Both the position numbers and the translations under genes were made by a program. DNA of 64,000 nt from positions 45,498 through 109,497 of the forward strand of contig SVOK01000004.1 in assembly GCA_015066445.1 (NCBI GenBank), given 5' to 3'. This stretch comes from Oscillospiraceae bacterium (GTDB lineage: Bacteria > Bacillota > Clostridia > Oscillospirales > Acutalibacteraceae). This document shows, in pieces, positions 52,931-61,137 of this stretch. Below the pieces are notes generated by a model that had not been told where the DNA came from, did not search any database, and was given only the letters and a program-made list of their open reading frames with translations. Position 1 is the stretch's first letter. Every line of letters begins with the position of its first letter.

Positions 52931-52953
52931 ACATATAAATTTCAATTTGAAAA
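52925..52953 (-). promoter_or_regulatory. Candidate promoter of the hydrogenase operon
   Basis: On the minus strand TTTTCA (52948-52953), 17 bases and TATACT (52925-52930). The -10 is good and the -35 weak. It lies about 100 bases before hydC. The 133 bases further upstream (52954-53086) show only A/T runs and no gene. Confidence 0.45.
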
Positions 52954-53086
52954 CCCCTTTTTTCAAAAAAATTGATAATTTTTTAACGATTTTGCAGTAA
53001 ATCAGTGAATTTTGCGGAAATTTCCAAATTTCTGAGAAAAAATCGGTTTAAAAGCACTCTTCTTTTCTACTTCGCCCACAAAAAAT

Positions 53087-53121
53087 AAAAACAGGAAACC
53101 TTTTCTGAGGCTTCCTGTTTT
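53087..53121 (-). terminator. Terminator after the GNAT gene
   Basis: Arms AAAAACAGGAA and TTCCTGTTTTT (53087-53121), extended by CC/GG across a mismatch, with a T-run on the minus strand. It directly abuts the GNAT stop codon. Confidence 0.75.
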
Positions 53122-53634
53122 TCATTCCATAGTATAAATAAAATTTATTGTATCAAATTCAAATTCGGTACCGTAATACATTGCGGTATACTGCTCGCCT
53201 GAAGCTTCCTCGGGGAATTTCCGTATAAGTGTTTCAAAATCTTGGCTCGGTTTTATATATGGTATTTCTTCCCTTTTAAAACTGTTCACTGATTTAAAAC
53301 CAAATTTTTTATAAAAAGAAACAAGCTTCTCAGTTGCAGGGCGAAGAAACAAATCCTTTCCCTCACCCTTAACTTCTTCAATAAGCCTTGCCATATATCC
53401 CCTGCCCCTATATTCTTTCAGGGTTGCGGCAGCATAAATATATAAAACCGTTTTAGTTTCGGTCTTAGTTTTAAGCTCGCACGGAAGTGCGAAAAGCATT
53501 GAAACAATTTTACCATTTTCTTCAATATAACGGCAGTATTTGAAGCAATGCTCAAAAAGAGCTTCTTCAAAAGGTAAATCAGGCTCAGGGAAAGCCTGTT
53601 TATAAAGCTTTAAACATAAAGTTCGTTCATTCAT
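53122..53634 (-). CDS. GNAT family N-acetyltransferase
   Basis: The 170-residue protein has the GNAT acetyl-CoA loop EYRGRGYMARLIEEV (about 75-90) after the strand VLYIYAAATL, and FYKKFGFKSVNSF (about 107-119) at the fourth motif. It lies five bases after the DUF2156 gene and ahead of a terminator, so the two are co-transcribed. The substrate cannot be told. Confidence 0.88.
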   Translation of the reverse strand: MNERTLCLKLYKQAFPEPDLPFEEALFEHCFKYCRYIEENGKIVSMLFALPCELKTKTETKTVLYIYAAATLKEYRGRGYMARLIEEVKGEGKDLFLRPATEKLVSFYKKFGFKSVNSFKREEIPYIKPSQDFETLIRKFPEEASGEQYTAMYYGTEFEFDTINFIYTME

Positions 53635-53639
53635 ATTTT

Positions 53640-54512
53640 TTACCTTGCAACATATTTTTTCAACAGTATATCAGGATTATAAGAGAGCTTTGCTTTGCGA
53701 AGTCCCTCAAGTCCCATATCGTCTTCACGGTTAATATACTTATATCCGCTAAGCTCGTTTTTGGCAAATTCTCTGTTAATAACAGTATAGCCCTCAGCAT
53801 ACTCGGACAACGCCTTTTCAATATGAATATCAAAAACATCTTCGCTTATAGGCGAGCCGATCGTAAACGCAACTACATTGCCGTCAACAAAAATTGCTCC
53901 GCCCTTAGCGCCCAGTATTTCCATATTAGCGAGTATATTACAAAGCCCCTGCTTTTCGCAAAGCATATCCTCATCAGCCTTATCAGCCTTTTCGGCATAC
54001 CAACGCTCGGCACAAAGCTTTACCGCCTCAACATTTTCGGCAGTTATAGTTTCATAATGCCAGTTATACTTTTTAGAAAAACTGTTTATGTGATTTCGCT
54101 TTGAATGAAATTTCTTTCCCGAAAGCTCTGCCAGATTTTCTCTTAAATAGATATATTCAAATGCGTCTCTTACTTCGGTGAAATTATATTCATCAGCAAA
54201 ATCTGCCTTAAATTTTTCAAATGCGGTACATTCAGGCGACCAGAACACAGGCTTTTTATCACCGCAATATTCTTTAACAATAGCAATTCCTGCTTTTAAA
54301 TCTCCGCCCAAAGGCAAACGGAAGCTTTCCTTTTCGCCATAGCCAGATTTAATAAAAATCTGACCGTCCTTAATTGCCATCATATTATTATATTTACATT
54401 GCCACACAAGTAAATTAACGAAGGCATTTTCGCAGGAAAGCTCTGCATTGTTTCCTATATATCTGTTATAGATATCAACATCATCTATTTCGATTTTTTT
54501 AAATTCCAACAT
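53640..54512 (-). CDS. DUF2156 (phosphatidylglycerol lysyltransferase C-terminal-like) protein
   Basis: The 290-residue soluble protein has two GNAT-like halves, with FHSKRNHINSFSKKYNWHYE near residue 135, AIFVDGNVVAFTIGSPISED near 205 and YKYINREDDMGLEGLRKAKLS near 260. This is the DUF2156 family, related to the catalytic domain of MprF but without its membrane part. It probably transfers an acyl or aminoacyl group to an unknown acceptor. Its own ATG has only a weak GAGAG before it. Confidence 0.82.
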   Translation of the reverse strand: MLEFKKIEIDDVDIYNRYIGNNAELSCENAFVNLLVWQCKYNNMMAIKDGQIFIKSGYGEKESFRLPLGGDLKAGIAIVKEYCGDKKPVFWSPECTAFEKFKADFADEYNFTEVRDAFEYIYLRENLAELSGKKFHSKRNHINSFSKKYNWHYETITAENVEAVKLCAERWYAEKADKADEDMLCEKQGLCNILANMEILGAKGGAIFVDGNVVAFTIGSPISEDVFDIHIEKALSEYAEGYTVINREFAKNELSGYKYINREDDMGLEGLRKAKLSYNPDILLKKYVAR

Positions 54513-54535
54513 AATAATATTTCTCTCAAAAATGT

Positions 54536-54560
54536 TCGGGCCGATTTAAAACCGACCCGA
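54536..54560 (-). terminator. Terminator after the PBP1A gene
   Basis: On the minus strand TCGGGTCGG and CGGCCCGA can pair (54536-54560, with G-U pairs) around an A/T loop, a few bases after the stop. The downstream T-run is interrupted. Confidence 0.6.
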
Positions 54561-54565
54561 TTTTT

Positions 54566-56923
54566 TTAGTTAGCAGCAGGAGCTTCAGTAGAAGAACCCG
54601 TTGAAGATTCCGTGGTAGACTCAGCAGAAGACTGTGCTGCCTGTTCATTCTTTTTAGCTTCTTCAGCAAGAATATCTGAAGGCTTACCCAAAAGCGAGCC
54701 ACTGTGGGTTGCACAAGCTGAGGGAACATTACTCTTTTTATACCAGCCTATCGCCTTTGAAGGACAAGCATCTGTAGCGAGTTGACCCGAAGCGGTGCAA
54801 TAGAACTTATCAACAGCATAGCTGCTGTCAGTAAATTCTTTTGCTTTAAGACCAGAGTGCACCTTGGACATAACATTGCCCCACATTTTAAGTGCAATAC
54901 CGCTGTGCTTGCTTGCAATTGGCTGCTGAATTTCATAACCGCACCAGCAAGAAGCAACATAATAAGGTGTGCCGCCCACAAACCAAAGGTCATTCTGGTC
55001 GTTAGAGGTACCTGTTTTTGCGTATATCTTCATATTATTTACATAAGAAGCCGCCGCCTTACCTGTACCGTTAGAGCCGTAAACAACTGTTTGCAGCAAA
55101 TGGTTCATTACAGTAGCAGTATCCTCACTTATAGCCATTTTGGGCTGAGTCTCTCTCTCTAACACTGTTTTACCCTTTTGGTCGGTAACCCTTGTATAAA
55201 AGCTTGGTTCGTAATATAAACCGCCGTTACCGAAAACAGCAAACGCAGCCGCAGATTCAAGTGTGGTAAGACCGCCATTTGTACCGCCCATTCCTAAAGG
55301 AGAAAGGTTGATATCCTCTTCATTAAGAGTGGTAACACCCAGCTTTTGTGTTAAGAAATCATAGCAGGTTTGGGGAGTAAGCTTATTAACAAGCTGAACA
55401 GGTATTGTGTTTACAGAACGCTCCAAAGCATACTGAACAGTAATATTGCCCCAATAGGATCTATACCAGTTAACAGGTGACCAATTTTTATAAGTGGTTT
55501 TGGTATCATTAACAATGCTTGAATAGGTTATTAAATCCTGCTCTATTGCAGGCGCATAGGCCGCAATAGGCTTCATTGTTGAACCTGGCTGACGCACCGC
55601 ATCGGTAGCGTTATTAAAGCCTCTGTTAGTAGTCTTTTCACCTATTCCGCCGACTATACCTTTAACATTACCCTCATAATCCATAACGGTAATGCCGCCT
55701 GTCATCTTTTTGCCGTCCTTACCAACTACCGCATAGGTAGCAGAATCAAGGAATACGCTTTCTGCCGCCGCCTGAATTTGGGGGTCAACAGTAGCATAAA
55801 TTCTGTAACCGCCGTTATAGAAAAGCTGTTCTGCGTGACTTTCCTCATAGCCGTATTTATCAGCAAGGTCCTTGGAAACCTGTTTGATAAGCGCATCAAC
55901 AAAATATGAATTAACTTCATTCTGATTAAGCACACGCTCGTCTGCTACTATATTAAGCTCGGTTTCCTTTGCGGTGTTATACTCTTCCTCGGTGATATAT
56001 CCTTGGTCATACATTTCAAAAAGCACTGTATTGCGGCGCTCTTTATTTTCCTCAGGGTTATCGTCAGGAGAATAATAGGTAGGACTTTTTGTAATTGCCG
56101 CTATAGCAGCGCACTCAACAATAGTTAGATCCTTAACTGTTTTGCCGAAATAATAGTTTGCAGCAACCTCAACGCCATAAGTACCGTGACCTAAAGGAAT
56201 GGTATTAAGATAACATTCAAGAATAATATCCTTGGAATATTTTCCCTCCAAATATCTGGCACGCATAATTTCTCTTACCTTACGGCTTGCCTTTTGAGAA
56301 CGGTCGTTAGTAAGGTTTTTAACCAACTGCTGAGTAATGGTTGAGCCACCCTGGCGTGAAGAATAAATCGGTACGAATTCATTTATAAATGCGCCCATAG
56401 TACGCTTCCAGTCAACACCGTCATGATCAAAAAAACGCTTATCCTCAATAGCAACAAAAGCATTTGCCAGCATTTGGGGAATACCCTCATAATTCGGGTC
56501 TTTTTTATCAATAGCAACCTTATCATAGTCAACCCAGATACGGTTAAACTCACCGTGCAAACGGCGGTATTCTTTATAGTTACCGTCACCCGAATCGACA
56601 TAGATGGTAGTAGTATATTGGAGAGAATTTTCCAAATCCTCCTCCATGGTGCCATCAACCATAGTAAAAGCATAGAACATAAAGCAGCCCACAACAAGGC
56701 TAACAGTTATGATACCAACAAGAAATACTGTTAAAACTGCTTTTAAAACACGCTGCTTAACACTTTTTTTCTTTTTGGTCTCCTTCTTTTTCTTTTGCTC
56801 TGAAGCAATTGTTTTTGAAGAAAAGCTGTTAAGGTCAAAGCTTGTTTCACCGTTTTCTACAATATTATTGGAATTATCATAGCTGAAAAGGTCTTTATCA
56901 TCAAAATTATTATTTTGCTCCAT
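54566..56923 (-). CDS. Class A penicillin-binding protein (PBP1A type)
   Basis: The ATG at 56923 follows GGAGGTG and gives 785 residues. A cytoplasmic Asn-, Glu- and Lys-rich tail (about 1-60) is followed by one membrane helix (about 61-85). The GT51 glycosyltransferase domain (about 125-300) has catalytic Glu160 in AIEDKRFFDH and QGGSTITQQLVKN. The transpeptidase domain has Ser448-xx-Lys451 in GSTMKP, Ser503-x-Asn505 and KTGTS at 635. A Ser/Thr/Glu-rich tail ends it. It polymerises and cross-links peptidoglycan on the outer face of the membrane. Confidence 0.96.
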   Translation of the reverse strand: MEQNNNFDDKDLFSYDNSNNIVENGETSFDLNSFSSKTIASEQKKKKETKKKKSVKQRVLKAVLTVFLVGIITVSLVVGCFMFYAFTMVDGTMEEDLENSLQYTTTIYVDSGDGNYKEYRRLHGEFNRIWVDYDKVAIDKKDPNYEGIPQMLANAFVAIEDKRFFDHDGVDWKRTMGAFINEFVPIYSSRQGGSTITQQLVKNLTNDRSQKASRKVREIMRARYLEGKYSKDIILECYLNTIPLGHGTYGVEVAANYYFGKTVKDLTIVECAAIAAITKSPTYYSPDDNPEENKERRNTVLFEMYDQGYITEEEYNTAKETELNIVADERVLNQNEVNSYFVDALIKQVSKDLADKYGYEESHAEQLFYNGGYRIYATVDPQIQAAAESVFLDSATYAVVGKDGKKMTGGITVMDYEGNVKGIVGGIGEKTTNRGFNNATDAVRQPGSTMKPIAAYAPAIEQDLITYSSIVNDTKTTYKNWSPVNWYRSYWGNITVQYALERSVNTIPVQLVNKLTPQTCYDFLTQKLGVTTLNEEDINLSPLGMGGTNGGLTTLESAAAFAVFGNGGLYYEPSFYTRVTDQKGKTVLERETQPKMAISEDTATVMNHLLQTVVYGSNGTGKAAASYVNNMKIYAKTGTSNDQNDLWFVGGTPYYVASCWCGYEIQQPIASKHSGIALKMWGNVMSKVHSGLKAKEFTDSSYAVDKFYCTASGQLATDACPSKAIGWYKKSNVPSACATHSGSLLGKPSDILAEEAKKNEQAAQSSAESTTESSTGSSTEAPAAN

Positions 56924-57100
56924 AAAAGTAACACCTCCGTGCAATATCTGATTGCAAACATCGTTATTTTACCACATTTATCCTTAAAAATCAACTTTTC
57001 CGCCTCAGGTTACAAAATTGTAAATTTTAAAACTTTTCTTAAATTTAGCATTTAAAGACAAAATATGTACAGAATAAAGATAAAAGGAGCTTTAAAATAA

Positions 57101-57928
57101 ATGAAAAAAACTATTCTGTCTGTCTTTATATTACTGTTGATTTTGTGTCTTGCGGGCTGTAAAAACAATGAAAGGAAAACCGCTGTAACCGTCATTTCAA
57201 GAGAGGACGGCTCGGGCACAAAAACAGCCTTTGAGGATATTTTTAAAATTGAGCAAACCACCGTAAATGCTGAAATAACCAATTCCACCGCCGTTATGAT
57301 AAATACCGTTATCGGGGACAAAAATTCCATAGGCTATATTTCCTTAGGGGCTATAAATCCTGATATTAAAACCATTAAAATAGATGGCAGCGAATGTAGC
57401 GCCCAAAACATTAAAAACGGAAGCTACAAAATAAAGCGCAGCCTTAATATTGTAACAGATGAACGCATTAACGATATTGCGAAAGATTTTATTAAGTTTT
57501 CTTTAAGTAAAGAGGGACAAGCGGTTGTAGAAAAAAGCGGATATATAAGTATTGACACCAAAGAACAATATAATTCAGCCAATTTGAGTGGTGAAATAAC
57601 TGTTTCCGGCTCTTCCTCAGTAGCGCCCGTTGTTGAAAAGCTCAAGGAGGAATATATAAAGCTTAACCCCAATGTTACTATAGAAATACATCAAAATGAC
57701 TCCACAACCGGAATCGGCAGTATTATTGAAGGTATTGCAGATATTGGTATGGCTTCAAGAGAGCTTAAAAACTCCGAAATCAAAAAGGGACTCTCATCAA
57801 AGCCCATTGCTTTAGACGGAATTGCGATAATTGTAAACAAGAAAAATCCGTGCGACGAATTATCAAGTGAGCAAATAAATAAAATTTTCAGCGGTATAAT
57901 AACTAACTGGAATGAGTTGAGGAATTAG
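57101..57928 (+). CDS. pstS: Phosphate-binding lipoprotein PstS, circularly permuted
   Basis: The 275-residue lipoprotein (lipobox CLAGC) begins with what is normally the second half of PstS: TVISREDGSGTKTAFEDIF, ITNSTAVMINTVIGDKNSIG, YISLGAINPDIKTIKIDG and a terminal EGQAVVEKSGYISI. After a short linker (about 150-160) comes what is normally the first half: ITVSGSSSVAPVVEKLKEEY, NDSTTGIGSIIEGIADIGMA and FSGIITNWNEL, where the protein stops. All phosphate-contact loops (GSSS, STTG, EDGSGT) are present, so it probably binds phosphate. It is followed directly by pstC, pstA and pstB. The rearranged order is read directly from the sequence; its spread in related bacteria is not known to me for certain. 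Confidence 0.9.
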   Translation: MKKTILSVFILLLILCLAGCKNNERKTAVTVISREDGSGTKTAFEDIFKIEQTTVNAEITNSTAVMINTVIGDKNSIGYISLGAINPDIKTIKIDGSECSAQNIKNGSYKIKRSLNIVTDERINDIAKDFIKFSLSKEGQAVVEKSGYISIDTKEQYNSANLSGEITVSGSSSVAPVVEKLKEEYIKLNPNVTIEIHQNDSTTGIGSIIEGIADIGMASRELKNSEIKKGLSSKPIALDGIAIIVNKKNPCDELSSEQINKIFSGIITNWNELRN

Positions 57929-57930
57929 TC

Positions 57931-58785
57931 TTGCAAAAATTAAGCGAAAAATTTATGAAAGCAATTTTCTTTACTGCGGCGCTTGTATCGGTAATAGCAG
58001 TAATACTGATTTGTCTTTTTTTAGGAATTAACGGAATTTTAACTATTGAAAAAATAGGTGTAAAAGATTTTTTGACCGGCACCTTATGGCAACCTCTTAA
58101 AGGGCTTTACGGTATACTTCCTATGATAATCGGAAGTATTTATGTAACAGCAGGAGCGATAATATTAGGTGTTCCTTTAGGGCTGCTCTGCGCCGTATTT
58201 TTAGCCTACTTTTGTCCTAAATGGTTGTATCGGATTTTAAAGCCCGCCACAGACCTTTTAGCAGGAATCCCCTCTATTGTTTACGGCTTTTTCGGGCTTA
58301 CCGTAATAGTCCCTTTAATACAGCGCCTTTTTGGAGGCTCCGGCAAGGGTGTGCTTGCGGCTTCACTAATTTTAGGAATTATGATATTGCCGTCAGTAAT
58401 AAGTATTTCCGAAGCCGCTTTAAGAGCCGTTCCTAAAAGCTATTATGAGGGTGCATTGGCACTTGGTGCCACTCACGAAAGGGGAGTTTATTCAGTAAGC
58501 CTGCCTGCGGCTAAATCAGGCATTGCAGCAGGAATTGTTTTAGGTGTTGGCAGAGCTATTGGCGAAGCAATGGCAGTAAGTATGGTGGCAGGAAATCAAC
58601 CAATAATACCAGGCAGTATTTTAAGCGGTGTTAGAACACTTACTTCAAATATAGTATTGGAAATGGGCTATGCTGAGGGGCTTCACCGAGACGCTCTTAT
58701 AGCCACAGGAGTTGTGCTGTTTGTTTTTATTCTTATAATTAATATTATGTTTTCACTTTTAACTTCTAAAGAAAGGAATAAGTAA
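57931..58785 (+). CDS. pstC: Phosphate ABC transporter permease PstC
   Basis: The 284-residue permease starts at a TTG two bases after the pstS stop, with GAGG in the end of pstS as ribosome binding site. It has six helices; GVKDFLTGTLWQPL at the start, AGIPSIVYGFFGL in the middle and the EAA-type SYYEGALALGATHERGVYSV are typical of PstC. It overlaps pstA by one base. Confidence 0.94.
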   Translation: MQKLSEKFMKAIFFTAALVSVIAVILICLFLGINGILTIEKIGVKDFLTGTLWQPLKGLYGILPMIIGSIYVTAGAIILGVPLGLLCAVFLAYFCPKWLYRILKPATDLLAGIPSIVYGFFGLTVIVPLIQRLFGGSGKGVLAASLILGIMILPSVISISEAALRAVPKSYYEGALALGATHERGVYSVSLPAAKSGIAAGIVLGVGRAIGEAMAVSMVAGNQPIIPGSILSGVRTLTSNIVLEMGYAEGLHRDALIATGVVLFVFILIINIMFSLLTSKERNK

Positions 58786-59648
58786 TGCTAAGCTCAATAA
58801 AAAACAGGATATCTTATTTTAAGAAAAGACCCGTAGCATTAATATTATTTTTAATAACCTGGTCAGCAGCAATAACAACCGTTTTAGCAATCGCCTTTAT
58901 AATAGCTTATATCCTCGCTAAGGGTTTGCCACACATAACCCCTTCCCTTTTTGAATTTAAATACACAAGTGAAAACGCCTCTCTTACCCCTGCTCTTATA
59001 ACCACGCTTTACATCACTCTTTTTTCCCTGCTGTTAGCTGTACCGCTTGGTATTTTTTCAGCAATTTACCTTGTTGAGTATTCAAAACAAAAAAGCCCTT
59101 TGGTAAAGCTTATTCGCACCACCACCGAGGTTTTGGCGGGAATCCCATCTATTGTTTTCGGGCTTTTTGGATATCTTATATTTGTTATATTTTTAAAGTT
59201 GGGCTATTCAGTAATATCCGGAAGTCTTACTCTTGCTATTATAATTTTACCTGTAATAATCCGCTCAACCGAGGAAGCGCTTTTATCGGTTCCCATATCT
59301 TATAGAGAGGCAGGCTTTGGCTTGGGCGCAGGAAAGCTTCGCACAGTGTTCAAGGTTATTATTCCCTCCGCATTGCCTGGTATTTTTTCAGGAATTGTGC
59401 TTTCCTCGGGCAGAATTTTAGGCGAAACCGCCGCTCTCATTTACACCTTAGGTACAGCGTCAGGAGTTCCCAAAACCTTTTTAAAAGGTGGCAGAACACT
59501 CGCTGTTCATATGTACGCACTTTTAAACGAGGGGCTTTACTATAATCAGGCTTATGCCACGGCGGTAATTCTTTTATTGCTTGTTTTAATTATAAACAGT
59601 ATTTCCGCCTTTTTAGTACACCTTAAAACCAAAAAGCTTAAAGGATAA
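58785..59648 (+). CDS. pstA: Phosphate ABC transporter permease PstA
   Basis: The 287-residue permease has six helices, [17 protein letters not shown] and [20 protein letters not shown], and the PstA-type end [15 protein letters not shown]. It partners PstC in the same membrane complex. The start ATG overlaps the pstC stop. Confidence 0.94.
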   Translation: MLSSIKNRISYFKKRPVALILFLITWSAAITTVLAIAFIIAYILAKGLPHITPSLFEFKYTSENASLTPALITTLYITLFSLLLAVPLGIFSAIYLVEYSKQKSPLVKLIRTTTEVLAGIPSIVFGLFGYLIFVIFLKLGYSVISGSLTLAIIILPVIIRSTEEALLSVPISYREAGFGLGAGKLRTVFKVIIPSALPGIFSGIVLSSGRILGETAALIYTLGTASGVPKTFLKGGRTLAVHMYALLNEGLYYNQAYATAVILLLLVLIINSISAFLVHLKTKKLKG

Positions 59649-59652
59649 AGTT

Positions 59653-60402
59653 ATGAATAAAATATCGGTTAAAAATCTTAATCTTTGGTATGGGAATCAT
59701 AATGTGCTTAAAAACATAAGCCTTGATTTACCCAAAAATCAGATAACCGCATTTATCGGTCCTTCAGGCTGCGGAAAATCCACCCTGCTCAAATGCCTTA
59801 ACCGAATGAATGACCTTAACGAAGAATGCCGAATAACAGGTGAGGTTTTATTGGACGGGAAAAGCATTTATCATAATACCGATGTTGACACACTCCGCCG
59901 CAGGGTTGGAATGGTTTTTCAAAAGCCTAATCCGTTTCCAATGTCCGTTTTTGATAACATTGCTTTCGGTCCTCGCACCCACGGAATACGCAATAAGGAA
60001 AAACTATGCGAAATTGTTGAAAGCTCCCTTAAAAGCGCCGCAATTTGGGATGAGGTTAAGGACAACCTCAAAAAAAGCGCTTTGGCGCTGTCAGGCGGAC
60101 AACAGCAAAGACTTTGTATTGCAAGAGCATTAGCTATAAAGCCTGAAGTGATTTTAATGGACGAGCCAACTTCTGCATTAGACCCAATATCCACACATAA
60201 AATTGAGGAGCTGGCGTTAAAGCTAAAGCCTGATTACACTATCGTTATTGTAACCCATAATATGCAGCAGGCCGCAAGAATTTCGGATAACACCGCTTTT
60301 TTCCTTTTAGGCGAAGCAGTAGAATATTCACCCACTAAAGAGCTTTTTGAAAACCCAAAGGATACTCGCACCAAGGATTATATTGAAGGCAGATTCGGCT
60401 AA
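59653..60402 (+). CDS. pstB: Phosphate ABC transporter ATPase PstB
   Basis: The 249-residue ATPase has Walker [10 protein letters not shown] (about 38-46), signature LSGGQQQRL, Walker [13 protein letters not shown] and the PstB-specific [10 protein letters not shown] end. It powers phosphate uptake. phoU, which usually follows pstB, is absent; a terminator begins a few bases after the stop. No PhoP/PhoR genes are in the window. Confidence 0.96.
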   Translation: MNKISVKNLNLWYGNHNVLKNISLDLPKNQITAFIGPSGCGKSTLLKCLNRMNDLNEECRITGEVLLDGKSIYHNTDVDTLRRRVGMVFQKPNPFPMSVFDNIAFGPRTHGIRNKEKLCEIVESSLKSAAIWDEVKDNLKKSALALSGGQQQRLCIARALAIKPEVILMDEPTSALDPISTHKIEELALKLKPDYTIVIVTHNMQQAARISDNTAFFLLGEAVEYSPTKELFENPKDTRTKDYIEGRFG

Positions 60403-60406
60403 AAGG

Positions 60407-60446
60407 AAAAAATTAAGCCTCGTTTATTCCGAAGCTTAATTTTTTT
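60407..60446 (+). terminator. Terminator after the pst operon
   Basis: A 12-bp stem AAAAAATTAAGC/GCTTAATTTTTT (60407-60418 with 60434-60445) ends in a T-run. It may also serve the convergent cyclophilin gene. Confidence 0.85.
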
Positions 60447-60459
60447 ATAACTTATTGAT

Positions 60460-61056
60460 TTATATTTCTGTAATTTCTATGGTTTCAATAACAACAGGCT
60501 CAACTGGCTTGTCATTAGCTCCTACCTTAACGGCGGCGATGCTGTCAACAACATCTGAGCCTTCCATAACCTGACCGAAAACAGTGTGACGGAAATCAAG
60601 CCAAGGGGTGCCGCCCATTTTTTCGTAAGCCTCAACAGTAGACTCAGGGAATGACTCTGGCATCTGTTTCATCTGAGCTAACATACTTGCAGGAACGCTG
60701 TTTGCCTGAACAATAAAGAACTGACTTCCGTTTGTGTTAGGACCTGCATTTGCCATTGAAAGAGCACCACGAAGATTATGAAGTGCAGGGTCAAACTCGT
60801 CCTCAAAGCTTCTGCCCCAAATAGACTCTCCGCCCATACCTGTACCCTCAGGGTCGCCACCCTGAATCATAAAGTCCTTAATAACTCTATGGAAAATAAG
60901 ACCGTTATAATAACCATTTTTAGCGTGAGTTGTAAAGTTTTCAACTGTTTTAGGAGCTTCCTTTTTAAAAAGCTTAATTTTAATTTCACCCATATTGGTC
61001 TTCATAACCGCAACAATATCGCCGCTCTCGGGCGCTTTTAACTGATAATTTGACAT
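60460..61056 (-). CDS. Cyclophilin-type peptidyl-prolyl cis-trans isomerase
   Basis: The 198-residue cytoplasmic protein has [19 protein letters not shown], with the catalytic Arg and the Phe-Met-Gln run, [14 protein letters not shown] and [18 protein letters not shown]. An insertion (about 115-145; [16 protein letters not shown]) lies between the last two motifs. It speeds proline isomerisation during folding. The ATG follows GGAGG. Confidence 0.93.
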   Translation of the reverse strand: MSNYQLKAPESGDIVAVMKTNMGEIKIKLFKKEAPKTVENFTTHAKNGYYNGLIFHRVIKDFMIQGGDPEGTGMGGESIWGRSFEDEFDPALHNLRGALSMANAGPNTNGSQFFIVQANSVPASMLAQMKQMPESFPESTVEAYEKMGGTPWLDFRHTVFGQVMEGSDVVDSIAAVKVGANDKPVEPVVIETIEITEI

Positions 61057-61137
61057 AAATTAAACCTCCAAATGTTTTTTATATTTTAACAGTAATTAAT
61101 CCTTTTTTCAACACTATTTTTTAAGTAAAGCGACGGT

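Noticed and set aside
57010..57060. Pho-box-like TTAA repeats before pstS
   Set aside because: Spacing between the TTAA units is 12-13 bases instead of a constant 11, and the region is so AT-rich that the match is not informative.
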